Source: Pontiellaceae bacterium B12219
GTDB lineage: Bacteria; Verrucomicrobiota; Kiritimatiellia; Kiritimatiellales; Pontiellaceae
DNA: 44,987 nucleotides
Assembly: GCA_029432795.1 (NCBI GenBank)
Contig: JARNMJ010000034.1
Location: 1-44,987, forward strand
Direction of reading: 5' to 3'
The position numbers and the translations under genes are program-made. Numbering within the stretch: position 1 is the stretch's first letter; each line of letters begins with the position of its first letter. Shown piece after piece: positions 1 through 7,870 of the stretch. The notes below the pieces were generated by a model. It was not told the DNA's origin. It ran no database searches and saw only the letters and a program-made list of their open reading frames with translations.

Positions 1-95
1 TGCGTAATGCGTAATGCGTAATGCGTAATGCGTAATGCGTAATGCGTAATGCGTAATGCGTAATGCGTAATGCGTAATGCGTAATGCGTAATGCG
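1..95. repeat. (TGCGTAA)n heptanucleotide tandem array
   Basis: Thirteen perfect copies of the 7-bp unit TGCGTAA run from base 1 to 91, followed by a partial TGCG. The array touches the window edge and may be longer. Because 7 is not a multiple of 3, the unit places TAA stops in all three forward frames. It lies downstream of the ruvC stop. The same unit occurs inverted at 35034-35075 and degenerate at 1451-1478. Confidence 0.97.
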
Positions 96-128
96 ATTAT
101 GGAAAAGTCAGATAGGGCTTCCCGTCAA

Positions 129-149
129 GTAATACGTAGTACGCAGTAA
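129..149. repeat. Opposed degenerate heptamer arm
   Basis: Three degenerate heptamers (GTAATAC, GTAGTAC, GCAGTAA) follow the left-edge array after a core of about 33 bp. The TACGTAG/TACGCAG phase resembles the reverse complement of the left-arm unit, so the pair forms one bipartite element. The arm ends a few bases before the ruvC stop codon. Confidence 0.6.
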
Positions 150-153
150 AACT

Positions 154-666
154 TTAAATCTTTTTCGCCTGCATTTCCAACGGAAGGGCGAGTTGGTGGT
201 GGTTGCAGATGGCAATGGCGAGCGCATCGGCGGCATCCTCCTGCGGTTGCTCTTTCAGGTTGAGCAGTCGCATAACCATCTTGGCAACCTGCTCTTTATC
301 GGCCGTTCCCGTTCCAACGACGGCCGATTTCACCTTGCGCGGTGTATGCTCGGAAATTTCAAGGCCCATAATGGCAACGGCGGCAATGGCCGCGCCGCGA
401 GCCTGACCGAGCACCATGGCCGTCTTGGGATTCTTTGCAAAAAATGCCCCTTCGATGGCCGCGCAATCGGGAGCGTGATTCTCGATCATATCCGTGATCG
501 TTGCGTAGATATTCCGGAGACATTCGGAGTGCGGCACCTTCGGCTTATTATAAATCCGGCCGTAGGCAATGGCCCGCATTTCAGAACCCCGGGCTTCGAT
601 AATCCCTACCCCCGTTGAGCGCAGGGAGGTATCGATACCCAGAATTCTGACAGTTTCCTTCGCCAC
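154..666 (-). CDS. ruvC: Crossover junction endodeoxyribonuclease RuvC
   Basis: RuvC resolves Holliday junctions with RuvAB during recombination repair by symmetric cleavage. The 170-residue length is normal for the family. The four acidic catalytic positions of the RNase H-like fold are visible: D12 in GIDTSLRSTG, E72 in AIEGAFFAKN, and D144 and D147 in the EDAADALA segment. The start is GTG at 666, because there is no upstream ATG and the yebC stop lies only three bases away. Translation is therefore probably coupled to yebC. The yebC-ruvC order is common in bacteria. The 3' end runs into a heptamer repeat element. Confidence 0.96.
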   Translation of the reverse strand: MAKETVRILGIDTSLRSTGVGIIEARGSEMRAIAYGRIYNKPKVPHSECLRNIYATITDMIENHAPDCAAIEGAFFAKNPKTAMVLGQARGAAIAAVAIMGLEISEHTPRKVKSAVVGTGTADKEQVAKMVMRLLNLKEQPQEDAADALAIAICNHHQLALPLEMQAKKI

Positions 667-669
667 GTT

Positions 670-1431
670 TTAGCCATCTTCTTTTTCGAGTTCCGCGGCA
701 ACATCGTCGGAGATATCAAAGTTGGTATAAACATCCTGAACATCGTCGAGCTCTTCCAGCTTTTCAACAAACCCCATGATCGATTTGGCCTGACTGATAT
801 CGGTGACTTCCACCACCAGATCCGGGATCAGCGTAATGTCGGATTCCGCCATTTCAATGCCCGCCTTGGTGATCGCATCAGAAACATTATCGAAATCATT
901 CGGATCGGTGATCACTTCAAACTGGTCGCCATCCGTCTTGAGATCCTCAGCACCGGCTTCGAGCACAATGTCCATCAGCTTATCTTCGGAGGTCTGATCC
1001 TTATCAATATAAATCTGGCCCTTGCGCTGGAACATACGGCTCACCGCACCCTGGTCTGCCATATTGGCCCCGGCTTTGGTGAAGGCGTGGCGCACTTCGG
1101 CAATCGAGCGGTTTTTGTTATCGGTCAGCACTTTCACCACCACCGCGATACCGCCGGCGGCGTATCCTTCGTAGGATCCTTCTTCAAGCTGGCCGCCTTC
1201 GAGCTCGCCGGTACCCTTCTTAATGGCACGTTCGATATTGTCTTTCGGCATGGAAACGCCTTTGGCCTTCTGCACCAGCGCGCGCAACGAAATATTGTCG
1301 TCCACGTTTCCGCCGCCAGCCGATGCCGCGACCATGATTTCCTTCGCGAGCTTGCTGAAAACCTTACCGCGTGCGGCGTCTGCCTTTCCTTTTCTATGCT
1401 TAATATTTGCCCATTTACTATGTCCTGCCAT
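670..1431 (-). CDS. yebC: YebC/PmpR-TACO1 family regulatory protein
   Basis: This cytoplasmic protein of 253 residues opens with the family hallmark MAGHSKWANIKHRKGKAD and continues through the conserved VSMPKDNIERAIKKG and YEGYAAGGIAVVVK segments. Family members are described as DNA-binding regulators (PmpR) or as translation factors that help ribosomes through difficult peptides (TACO1/YebC), so the molecular role here is not settled. A GGAG ribosome-binding site lies about 11 bases before the ATG. It follows tyrS on the minus strand across an 80-bp repeat-filled gap and is followed three bases later by ruvC. Confidence 0.95.
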   Translation of the reverse strand: MAGHSKWANIKHRKGKADAARGKVFSKLAKEIMVAASAGGGNVDDNISLRALVQKAKGVSMPKDNIERAIKKGTGELEGGQLEEGSYEGYAAGGIAVVVKVLTDNKNRSIAEVRHAFTKAGANMADQGAVSRMFQRKGQIYIDKDQTSEDKLMDIVLEAGAEDLKTDGDQFEVITDPNDFDNVSDAITKAGIEMAESDITLIPDLVVEVTDISQAKSIMGFVEKLEELDDVQDVYTNFDISDDVAAELEKEDG

Positions 1432-1450
1432 TGCTCAATTCTCCGTGTGT

Positions 1451-1521
1451 TGCGTAACGAGTAAAACGTGATGCGTAATTTCTGCTCTACCGGTTTTTCG
1501 TTACGAATTACTAGTTAATCG
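1451..1521. repeat. Bipartite heptamer repeat element (tyrS-yebC gap)
   Basis: The left arm has four units of 7 bp at 1451-1478 (TGCGTAA, CGAGTAA, AACGTGA, TGCGTAA). The right arm has three units at 1501-1521 (TTACGAA, TTACTAG, TTAATCG) in the opposite sense. A core of about 22 bp separates them. The tyrS stop codon (1511-1513) lies inside the right arm. The arms are roughly self-complementary and could form an imperfect hairpin at the 3' end of the tyrS message. Confidence 0.75.
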
Positions 1522-2716
1522 TTATCTTAGCGAAACCACGCTTGCCTGAGCGGATAATCATTCCATCTTCGGGAATAATCTGAGCGCGTTCGTCTTCTAC
1601 TTTCTCGTCATTAATTTTTACCGCGCCCTGCTTGATCAATCGACGGGCCTCGCCATTGCTTTTGGCCAGCCCGGCTTGAACCATCAGATTGAGCAGACCG
1701 ATCTCCTCGGCGGCAACGGTGACTTCCGGAATATCATCCGGCAATTCCTTCTGCGCAAAAATACGCGTAAATTCTTCCGAGGCATTTCGGGCCTCTTCTT
1801 CGCTGACAAAACGGGCAACAACGCCCTGCCCCAGCATATCCTTCACCTTACGGGGATGCAGCTCGCCGCGTTCAACTTTAGCTTTCGTTTCCGCCACCTT
1901 ATCGGCAGGCCAGCAAAGAATGTATTCAAAATATTTCCACATGAGCACGTCCGGAACGCTCATGAGCTTGCCGTACATATCGCGCGGAGTTTCGTTGACC
2001 CCCACATAATTATTGAGGCTCTTGGACATTTTCTGCACGCCGTCCAGTCCTTCAATCAGCGGGAGCGTCATTACGCACTGCTGCGGCTGGCCCATCACTT
2101 TCTGAAGCTCACGACCGAGCAGCAGATTAAAGAGCTGGTCCGTTCCGCCGAGCTCAAGATCGGCTTCAACCATCACCGAGTCATAGGCCTGCACCAGCGG
2201 ATACAAAAATTCCACCAGTGAAATCGGACGGTTCTCGGCATAGCGCTTCGAAAAATCATCGCGCGCCAGCATCTGAGCCACGGTAACGTGTGCCGTCAGC
2301 CGAATGACATCCTCGAATTTCATTTCGCCGAGCCATTCGGAATTGAATCGGACTTCGGTCTTTTCCGGGTCCAGGATTTTAAAGACCTGCTCTTTATAGC
2401 TTTCGGCATTTTTTTTGACCTGCTCTTTAGACAGTGCGGGACGCGTAGCCGATTTACCGGACGGGTCGCCGATCATGCCGGTAAAATCGCCGATGATGAA
2501 GACAACGGTGTGGCCGGCATCCTGAAATTCGCGCAGTTTATTCAACCCGACCACATGACCGAGGTGAATATCCGGAGCGGAGGGGTCGGCCCCGTATTTA
2601 ATGCGGAGCCCTTTTCCTTTTTCCGCCGCTTTTTCGAGTTTTTTCTTAAGGTCGTCGCGGTTGATAAAATCAACGGCGCGGGCCGACAGGAAATCCAGTT
2701 GTTCTTCAATATTCAT
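1511..2716 (-). CDS. tyrS: Tyrosyl-tRNA synthetase
   Basis: This class I aminoacyl-tRNA synthetase charges tRNA-Tyr in the cytoplasm. The ATP-binding signature HLGH sits near residue 51 and KMSKS near residue 236. A C-terminal S4 RNA-binding domain (about 335-400, with SNGEARRLIKQGAVKIN) completes the bacterial architecture. I choose the ATG at 2716 (401 residues) over a TTG at 2743, because the nine extra residues carry no visible ribosome-binding site and the family pattern begins at MNIEEQLDFL. The gene is separated from upstream rpsA by a strong terminator, so it needs its own promoter, which I could not place. Confidence 0.96.
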   Translation of the reverse strand: MNIEEQLDFLSARAVDFINRDDLKKKLEKAAEKGKGLRIKYGADPSAPDIHLGHVVGLNKLREFQDAGHTVVFIIGDFTGMIGDPSGKSATRPALSKEQVKKNAESYKEQVFKILDPEKTEVRFNSEWLGEMKFEDVIRLTAHVTVAQMLARDDFSKRYAENRPISLVEFLYPLVQAYDSVMVEADLELGGTDQLFNLLLGRELQKVMGQPQQCVMTLPLIEGLDGVQKMSKSLNNYVGVNETPRDMYGKLMSVPDVLMWKYFEYILCWPADKVAETKAKVERGELHPRKVKDMLGQGVVARFVSEEEARNASEEFTRIFAQKELPDDIPEVTVAAEEIGLLNLMVQAGLAKSNGEARRLIKQGAVKINDEKVEDERAQIIPEDGMIIRSGKRGFAKITIN

Positions 2717-2791
2717 GCGTTCATCCAAACGTTGAGTGTTCAATTCGGGAAATGAAGCGCGTATTTAGCCATAATCCCGAATGCAAGTCAC

Positions 2792-2818
2792 AAAAAAACC
2801 TGCCCGAATCCGGGCAGG
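2792..2818 (-). terminator. Rho-independent terminator of rpsA
   Basis: Read on the minus strand, an 8-bp perfect stem CCTGCCCG/CGGGCAGG with a 4-nt loop (2799-2818) is followed by seven T residues (2798 down to 2792). It lies 27 bases after the rpsA stop. Confidence 0.93.
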
Positions 2819-2844
2819 CTTTTCAGCATTAAGCATACAGGAAC

Positions 2845-4578
2845 TTAGCCCTGTTTCTTGTCGCCGGGGTGCCACTCTTCGAGGGCGTCGCCGAAGGCGT
2901 TGTCGAATGCGGATCCGAGGTCAACAAGCTCAGCACCTGACTGGAGGCCTTCGAGCATGTCTTCGCGAATTTCGAATTCGTCGTCATTCACCTTGGCAGC
3001 CTTGACGCTCAGACCGATACGGTGTTCAACCGGATCAACCTTCACAACGCGGGCTTCAATGGTGTCGCCGACATTCATAACGTCTTTCACGCGCTCAACG
3101 TGGTCGTCGGAGATCTGGCTGATGTGAACCAGGCCGTCGATACCTTCTTCGATTTCAACAAATGCGCCGAAGGAAGAGATTTTGGTAACGATACCGGACA
3201 CTTTCGCGCCGATCGGATAACGGTCAACAATACCGGCCCAAGGATCGTCCTGAGCCTGCTTGAGGCCGAGGGAGATGCGCTGGTTGTTGGAATCGATTTC
3301 CAGTACAACGGTTTCCACTTCTTCGCCCTTCTTGAGGACTTCGGAAGGATGGTTGACCTTGCGGGTCCAGGACATATCAGACACGTGGATCATTCCGTCA
3401 ACGCCTTCTTCGAGCTCAACAAACGCACCGTATGAAGTGAAGTTGCGAACCTTACCGGTGACAAGCGAGCCGATCGGGTATTTACCCGCAACCACTTCCC
3501 ATGGGTTTTCTTCGGTCTGGCGCATGCCGAGCGAAATCTTCTTGTCGTCGGTGGATACGGCCAGAACAACCGCGTCAACTTCGTCGCCGACGTTCAGAAC
3601 GTCTGCAGCGCGCTGGATGCGTTTGGTCCAGGACATTTCGGAAACGTGAACGAGTCCTTCAACACCTTCTTCGAGTTCAACAAACGCGCCGTACGGTGCG
3701 AGGTTGACCACTTTACCGTGTACACGGCCGCCGATCGGATAACGGGCTTCAATTTCTTCCCACGGATTATCCATGGTCTGCTTGAGGCCGAGGGAGATAC
3801 GTTCTTTCTCGAGGTCGATTTCGAGAATCATCACGTTGAGTTCGTCGCCAACCTTCAGGATTTCTGACGGATGGTTGATGCGTCCCCAGGTCATGTCGGT
3901 GACATGCAGGAGGCCGTCGATACCGTCGAGATCAACAAATGCACCGAAGTCGGTGATGTTTTTGACCACGCCCGGACGAAGCTGACCCGTTGTGATTTCG
4001 GCCAGAATCTTGCGACGGGATTCACGACGGGACTCTTCGATGAGTTCACGACGGGAAACAACGATGTTTTTGCGCTCAAGGTTAATCTTGAGAATACGGA
4101 ATTCATAGGTTTTGCCCATGTGTTCGTCAGGATTACGAACCGGAGTAACGTCAAGCTGGGAGCCCGGAAGGAACGCATCGACGCCAACGTCGACAATGAA
4201 GCCGCCCTTGACGATATTCTTGATGGTACCTGTAACCAGGCTGCCTTCTTCGCATTCGTTGACCACATAGTCCCACGCACGCTGCTGTTCAGCACGGCGC
4301 TTACTGATGACAATCATGCCATCTTTGTCCTCGAGCTGTTCGAGGAATACTTCGGTTTCCTGTCCGATCGGATCTTCAGCGAGATCTTTGAATTCGGAAG
4401 CGTCGATGATGCCTTCGGATTTGTATCCGATGTCGATGAGTACATCGCCGTCGATGACGCTGAGGATTTTACCGGAAACGATAGACCCTTCGGTGAAGTT
4501 CTTAAGGGTTTCGTCGTACATTGCTTCCATGGCTGCGTCGTCCGCACCCAGGTTGTTATTGTTGGTTGTTGATTCCAT
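2845..4578 (-). CDS. rpsA: 30S ribosomal protein S1
   Basis: S1 binds mRNA and helps load it on the 30S subunit. The 577-residue protein has six S1/OB-fold repeats. The two N-terminal ones are divergent (GSIVSGKI and GSLVTGTI regions) and act as the ribosome-binding pair in the family. Four canonical ones follow, each with the GAFVxLxxGxxGLxHxS pattern. Six repeats and this length match the full-length proteobacterial-type S1 rather than the short Gram-positive form. The ATG at 4578 has no good Shine-Dalgarno; the nearest GGGAG is about 20 bases upstream. Weak Shine-Dalgarno leaders are also known for E. coli rpsA, where S1 regulates its own synthesis; whether that applies here is inference. 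It is transcribed alone from a good promoter to a good terminator. Confidence 0.97.
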   Translation of the reverse strand: MESTTNNNNLGADDAAMEAMYDETLKNFTEGSIVSGKILSVIDGDVLIDIGYKSEGIIDASEFKDLAEDPIGQETEVFLEQLEDKDGMIVISKRRAEQQRAWDYVVNECEEGSLVTGTIKNIVKGGFIVDVGVDAFLPGSQLDVTPVRNPDEHMGKTYEFRILKINLERKNIVVSRRELIEESRRESRRKILAEITTGQLRPGVVKNITDFGAFVDLDGIDGLLHVTDMTWGRINHPSEILKVGDELNVMILEIDLEKERISLGLKQTMDNPWEEIEARYPIGGRVHGKVVNLAPYGAFVELEEGVEGLVHVSEMSWTKRIQRAADVLNVGDEVDAVVLAVSTDDKKISLGMRQTEENPWEVVAGKYPIGSLVTGKVRNFTSYGAFVELEEGVDGMIHVSDMSWTRKVNHPSEVLKKGEEVETVVLEIDSNNQRISLGLKQAQDDPWAGIVDRYPIGAKVSGIVTKISSFGAFVEIEEGIDGLVHISQISDDHVERVKDVMNVGDTIEARVVKVDPVEHRIGLSVKAAKVNDDEFEIREDMLEGLQSGAELVDLGSAFDNAFGDALEEWHPGDKKQG

Positions 4579-4691
4579 GTTTAAAGCGGGAACACGCGCT
4601 CCCTGACCTTTTTGTTATAGTTTTTTTTATCTAAACGGTTGAAGCTCCAGCCACTCGGCCGAAACAGACCTCTTCCGTAAATGAGCGCGTC

Positions 4692-4719
4692 ATAATAGAC
4701 GTATCTCTCTGTCTTGCAA
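4692..4719 (-). promoter_or_regulatory. Sigma-70-like promoter of rpsA
   Basis: On the minus strand TTGCAA (4719-4714) and TATTAT (4697-4692) are separated by 16 bp. The predicted start near 4685 leaves a leader of about 107 nt before the rpsA ATG. Confidence 0.6.
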
Positions 4720-4762
4720 GCTGTAAAATCGTTATTTTAAAGAGGATACGCCCTGAATCCCG

Positions 4763-5761
4763 CTAGTTCGACATTACGATATTCACGAGCTCTTTGCCGT
4801 CTTCGTAGGCGGAAATGTTTTCGAGCGTGGTTTTGGCAATGGCCGAAACCGCCTCTTCCGTGAAATAGGCCTGATGCCCGGTAATCACCACATTCGGGAA
4901 AGTGGTTAAGCGCGCAAAAACATCGTCAGTCCGAATTTCGAAGGTCTTGTCTTCGAAAAAGAGGTCCTCCTCTTCTTCATATACATCAATGCCCAGATAG
5001 CCGATCTTTCCGGATTTCAGGCCCTCAATCGCCGCCTTGGCGTCAATTAAGGCCCCCCGGCTGGTGTTAATAATCATCACACCTTTTTTCATCCGGGCAA
5101 TCGCATCATTGTTGACGAGATGGCGGGTTTCTTTAAACAGCGGGCAGTGCAGCGAAATAATGTCGGACTCCGCAAAAAGAGCCTCACGCTCCACATATTC
5201 GACTCCTAATTCTTTTTCACACACCTCATTCTTAAATTTGTCGTAAGCCAGAATCCGGCAACCGAAGCCGCGGAGAATGCGAGCCACACATTCCCCGATT
5301 TTACCGGTTCCCACCAAGCCCACAGTACGGTTGCGCAGATCAAACCCCAGCAAACCGTCCAGTGAAAAGTTTCCCTGTTTAACCCGGGAGTTGGCCCAGT
5401 AGATTTTACGATTCAGCGCAAGCATCAGGCCCACGGTGTGTTCCGCCACCGCATAAGGAGAGTAAGCCGGCACCCGAACCACCGTAATGCCGAGTTCTTT
5501 GGCACTGTTGATATCCACATTGTTAAAACCGGCACAGCGAAGCGCAATCATGCGGGTGCCCTGAGCCGCCAGCGCAATCAGAACCGATGCATCCACCTGG
5601 TCATTCACAAAAACACAGGCGCACTCAAAGCCCTCGGCCAGCTTCAGCGTATCCCGATTAAGGCGCGTTTCGAAATAGGTGATTTCGTGCTGGAAATCCT
5701 TGTTATACAAATCAAAAAACCGTCGGTCGTAGGGTTTGGTACTGAAGAAAGCAATTTTCAT
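4763..5761 (-). CDS. ldhA: Fermentative D-lactate dehydrogenase (NAD-dependent)
   Basis: The protein reduces pyruvate to D-lactate with NADH in the cytoplasm and so recycles NAD during fermentation. It is 332 residues long, close to E. coli LdhA, and aligns with it almost without gaps. The dinucleotide loop is GTGKIG at 151-156. The catalytic Arg, Glu and His fall at R235, E264 and H296, the same numbers as in the E. coli enzyme. The start MKIAFFSTKPYD is chosen because it matches the family N-terminus; an in-frame extension to 5878 has no family similarity. It ends 44 bp before the rpsA promoter and appears monocistronic. D-2-hydroxyacid dehydrogenases vary in substrate, but the DLFFED and GHQAYFT segments favour lactate. 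Confidence 0.93.
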   Translation of the reverse strand: MKIAFFSTKPYDRRFFDLYNKDFQHEITYFETRLNRDTLKLAEGFECACVFVNDQVDASVLIALAAQGTRMIALRCAGFNNVDINSAKELGITVVRVPAYSPYAVAEHTVGLMLALNRKIYWANSRVKQGNFSLDGLLGFDLRNRTVGLVGTGKIGECVARILRGFGCRILAYDKFKNEVCEKELGVEYVEREALFAESDIISLHCPLFKETRHLVNNDAIARMKKGVMIINTSRGALIDAKAAIEGLKSGKIGYLGIDVYEEEEDLFFEDKTFEIRTDDVFARLTTFPNVVITGHQAYFTEEAVSAIAKTTLENISAYEDGKELVNIVMSN

Positions 5762-6104
5762 TTTTTTAATCCATTTTAGAATTCTCGTGTTCGAACAAAC
5801 TGTACCATTAATGGACACTTTGTTTTGATGCGATGAATAATCCGGAATAATAAGCTCATCAGCGGCGAATCCGCTCAATTACGAATTAAAATCATGAGTT
5901 GAAGCTTTCAAATTCACTCTCATCCGCTATTCCATACTCCTTATCTTATAGATCAGGCGGGCAAATAGCAGACAAGAATGTAAAAAGAAAAACAAAGACC
6001 TGCAAGAATCAGTTTCGTACCCCTTGCACATCTTTGTGGCCATAAAGTTGGCAGTATGGAATTCTCAACATGCCGTCCGCCGGAGCAATAGCTGAAGGAA
6101 TCAC
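5762..6104. other. Divergent intergenic region ldhA / AEC transporter
   Basis: These 343 bp must carry the promoters of ldhA (minus) and the transporter gene (plus). I see AT-rich stretches but no promoter pair with convincing spacing, no terminator and no small gene with a ribosome-binding site. The last bases hold an AAGGA ribosome-binding site for the gene at 6105. Confidence 0.5.
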
Positions 6105-7061
6105 ATGAATTACGTTTTTCAGGTAGTTTTCATTTTAGTGCTGATGACAATTGGCTTTGTTGCCCGGAAACGTGGCGTAATCAGCGCCGTTGGAACCAGC
6201 GAAATGGTGCGCATTCTTATTGCCGTCATTTATCCCTGCCTTATTTTTTCCTCCGTCACCAAACTCAACGTGCAGGAACTCTCCGCCAACTGGATTATGC
6301 CGGTCATGGCCATGGCGATTGCCGGAACCGGTCTGATACTCGGCTTGATTTCATTGCGGTTCATTAAAGGAGTTGATCCCGAGCGGGCGAGCGCCTTTCT
6401 CTTCCAGAACACAATCAACAACTATCTTTTTCTTCCACTGCCGCTCGTTATGCTGCTATGGGGCAACGAAGGGGTTGCCCTGCTGGTTTTTGCTTCCATG
6501 GGCTTCGAGCTGACCGTTTGGACACTGGGCGTATTTCTTTTCAATCGCTCCAGCAAGCTGTCCGAGGGAATTCGAATGATGTTCGGGCCGCCATTGATTG
6601 CACTGCTCTTTTCAATCGGCTGGGTTTGCGTGCGAGACTTAGCTGCCCCGGAACTTCCAGCGTCTGGATTTTTTGCCGAATCCGCGCAGCGCCTGCTTTA
6701 TCTGACCTATTTCGGAACCGATACCATCGGAAAAGCCACCGTGGCGGTTTCGATGCTGGTTTCCGGAAGCCGCATCGCAACCCTGAATGCCAGCTCCGCC
6801 TTTGATTGGCACGTTTGGCTTCTCGCCGGCCTCCGGCTCATCGCAACCCCGGTGCTCTTCATTCTCTTGCTGAATATGATCCCCATGGCAGAAATGGCTA
6901 GGGGAATACTTGCTGTGATTGCCGTGATGCCCGCCGCCGTGGTGAGCCTGATCTTCAGCGAGCGATTCGGCGGAGATTCCGACTTTATCGCCTCCACCCT
7001 GCTCGTGACGCACGTCGCGGCCATCGTCACGATTCCTCTCCTGCTGACCTGGGCGTTGTAA
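6105..7061 (+). CDS. AEC family transporter (auxin efflux carrier-like permease)
   Basis: This integral inner-membrane protein of 318 residues has about ten hydrophobic segments in the five-plus-five arrangement of the AEC/bile-acid-sodium-symporter superfamily. Family features include an early PCLIFSSV segment in the first half and the closing pattern MPAAVVSLIFSERFGGDSDFIASTLLVTHVAAIVTIPLLL. Bacterial AEC members export or exchange small carboxylates such as malate or malonate; the substrate cannot be read from the sequence. A role in lactate or other acid export would fit its position divergent to ldhA, but that is inference. The ATG at 6105 has AAGGA six bases upstream. Confidence 0.85.
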   Translation: MNYVFQVVFILVLMTIGFVARKRGVISAVGTSEMVRILIAVIYPCLIFSSVTKLNVQELSANWIMPVMAMAIAGTGLILGLISLRFIKGVDPERASAFLFQNTINNYLFLPLPLVMLLWGNEGVALLVFASMGFELTVWTLGVFLFNRSSKLSEGIRMMFGPPLIALLFSIGWVCVRDLAAPELPASGFFAESAQRLLYLTYFGTDTIGKATVAVSMLVSGSRIATLNASSAFDWHVWLLAGLRLIATPVLFILLLNMIPMAEMARGILAVIAVMPAAVVSLIFSERFGGDSDFIASTLLVTHVAAIVTIPLLLTWAL

Positions 7062-7069
7062 ACATTGTC

Positions 7070-7188
7070 GATTTTTGATTGATGATTTGAAGGACTCCCT
7101 GCTTCCGCGGCGCTCTGGTACAGAGCGCGCCCCACCCATAGCCTGAGTTCCTTAAATCGGCAATCCAAAATCAACAATCGGCAATAAC
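7070..7188. repeat. Bipartite heptamer element with nested REP-like hairpin
   Basis: The left arm is three 7-bp units starting GATT (7070-7090: GATTTTT, GATTGAT, GATTTGA). The right arm is five contiguous 7-bp units of opposite sense (7154-7188: AAATCGG, CAATCCA, AAATCAA, CAATCGG, CAATAAC). Inside lie a second, shorter inverted pair (AAGGACTCC and GAGTTCCTT) and a perfect hairpin at 7110-7128. The element fills the whole gap between two convergent genes and could serve as a bidirectional transcript end. Confidence 0.8.
7110..7128. repeat. Perfect hairpin, REP-like
   Basis: GCGCTCTG and CAGAGCGC form an 8-bp perfect stem around a 3-nt loop. The 3' flank reads GCCCCACCC, similar to the flank TCCCTCCACCCC of the hairpin at 34227-34246. 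No T-run follows on either strand, so it is not a classical terminator. Confidence 0.85.
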
Positions 7189-7189
7189 T

Positions 7190-7729
7190 TTATTCCGGAA
7201 TGAACAGTTTCTGCCCGACGTAGATGCTGTCCGATTTCAGATTATTGGCTTTTTTAATGGCGGAAACCGTGGTGCCGTATGCCTGCGCAATCGCGGATAG
7301 TGTATGGCCGGACTCAACCACATGTTCACGGCCGGGCCCTTTGTTCGAGGACGAGCCGGATGAGGAAGGTCGACTCGCAACACTCTTTTTCAGCAGTACC
7401 TCGACCTCTTTAATCAGATTACTCATTTCCCGTTGCTGCTTGGCATCAAGAGCATTCATTTTGCTGTTTAACTGCCCAATCTGAGCATTCATAGAGGAAA
7501 CATCGTTTCGCAGACCCTGAATCTCCTGCATCAGGCGGGCATTTTCCATTTCAATCGAATCCACCTGGCCCTTCACGCGATAAACCTGCTCTTCGGAATG
7601 ACGCTGTGCCGCCAACTGGCGGGCCTCGGCCTGCTTACGCTGCTGCGGCGTTTGCAGGGTTTCGCAGCCGGTAAAAAGAAAAACTGAAAACAAACTTATA
7701 ATAACCGTAGATTTCATTTTTTTATCCAT
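7190..7729 (-). CDS. LysM-domain lipoprotein with coiled coil
   Basis: This 179-residue exported lipoprotein has a hydrophobic signal segment ending in the lipobox FTGC with Cys22. A Gln/Glu/Lys-rich coiled-coil region spans about 30-115. A Ser-rich linker leads to one C-terminal LysM domain (about 135-179, [18 protein letters not shown] through VGQKLFIPE) that would bind peptidoglycan. It probably tethers to the outer membrane and contacts the cell wall, but no enzyme domain is present. An alternative start at Met5 fits equally well, as neither ATG has a clear ribosome-binding site. It lies downstream of sppA on the same strand, separated by a repeat element. Confidence 0.85.
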   Translation of the reverse strand: MDKKMKSTVIISLFSVFLFTGCETLQTPQQRKQAEARQLAAQRHSEEQVYRVKGQVDSIEMENARLMQEIQGLRNDVSSMNAQIGQLNSKMNALDAKQQREMSNLIKEVEVLLKKSVASRPSSSGSSSNKGPGREHVVESGHTLSAIAQAYGTTVSAIKKANNLKSDSIYVGQKLFIPE

Positions 7730-7757
7730 ATTTTCGAACCGCAGAATACCTGACAGG

Positions 7758-7856
7758 GAATCTTGAATTCCGAAAGAAATTTATTTTTCCCACCACACTC
7801 GTTCCCTGCTTTACTTCTTCGGATCATCATTCTCTGTTTCAATATTCGAAATTCAA
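7758..7856. repeat. Bipartite heptamer element (sppA-LysM gap)
   Basis: The left arm is GAATCTT, GAATTCC, GAAAGAA at 7758-7778. The right arm has TTC recurring every 7-8 bp at 7830-7832, 7838-7840, 7845-7847 and 7852-7854. The arm pair CTTGAATTCCGAA and TTCGAAATTCAAG matches as an inverted repeat at 12 of 13 positions. The units are degenerate, so this was recognised by period rather than identity. Confidence 0.55.
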
Positions 7857-7870
7857 GCGGCAAGCCGTGC

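Noticed and set aside
1-95. CRISPR array
   Set aside because: The repeat unit is 7 bp with no spacers; it is a simple tandem repeat.
2717-2743. TTG start for tyrS
   Set aside because: There is no ribosome-binding site and no family similarity in the nine extra residues.
3871-4572. Long open frame antisense to rpsA (233 codons)
   Set aside because: It mirrors the third-codon-position bias and repeated S1 domains of rpsA. It has no ribosome-binding site and no recognisable protein.
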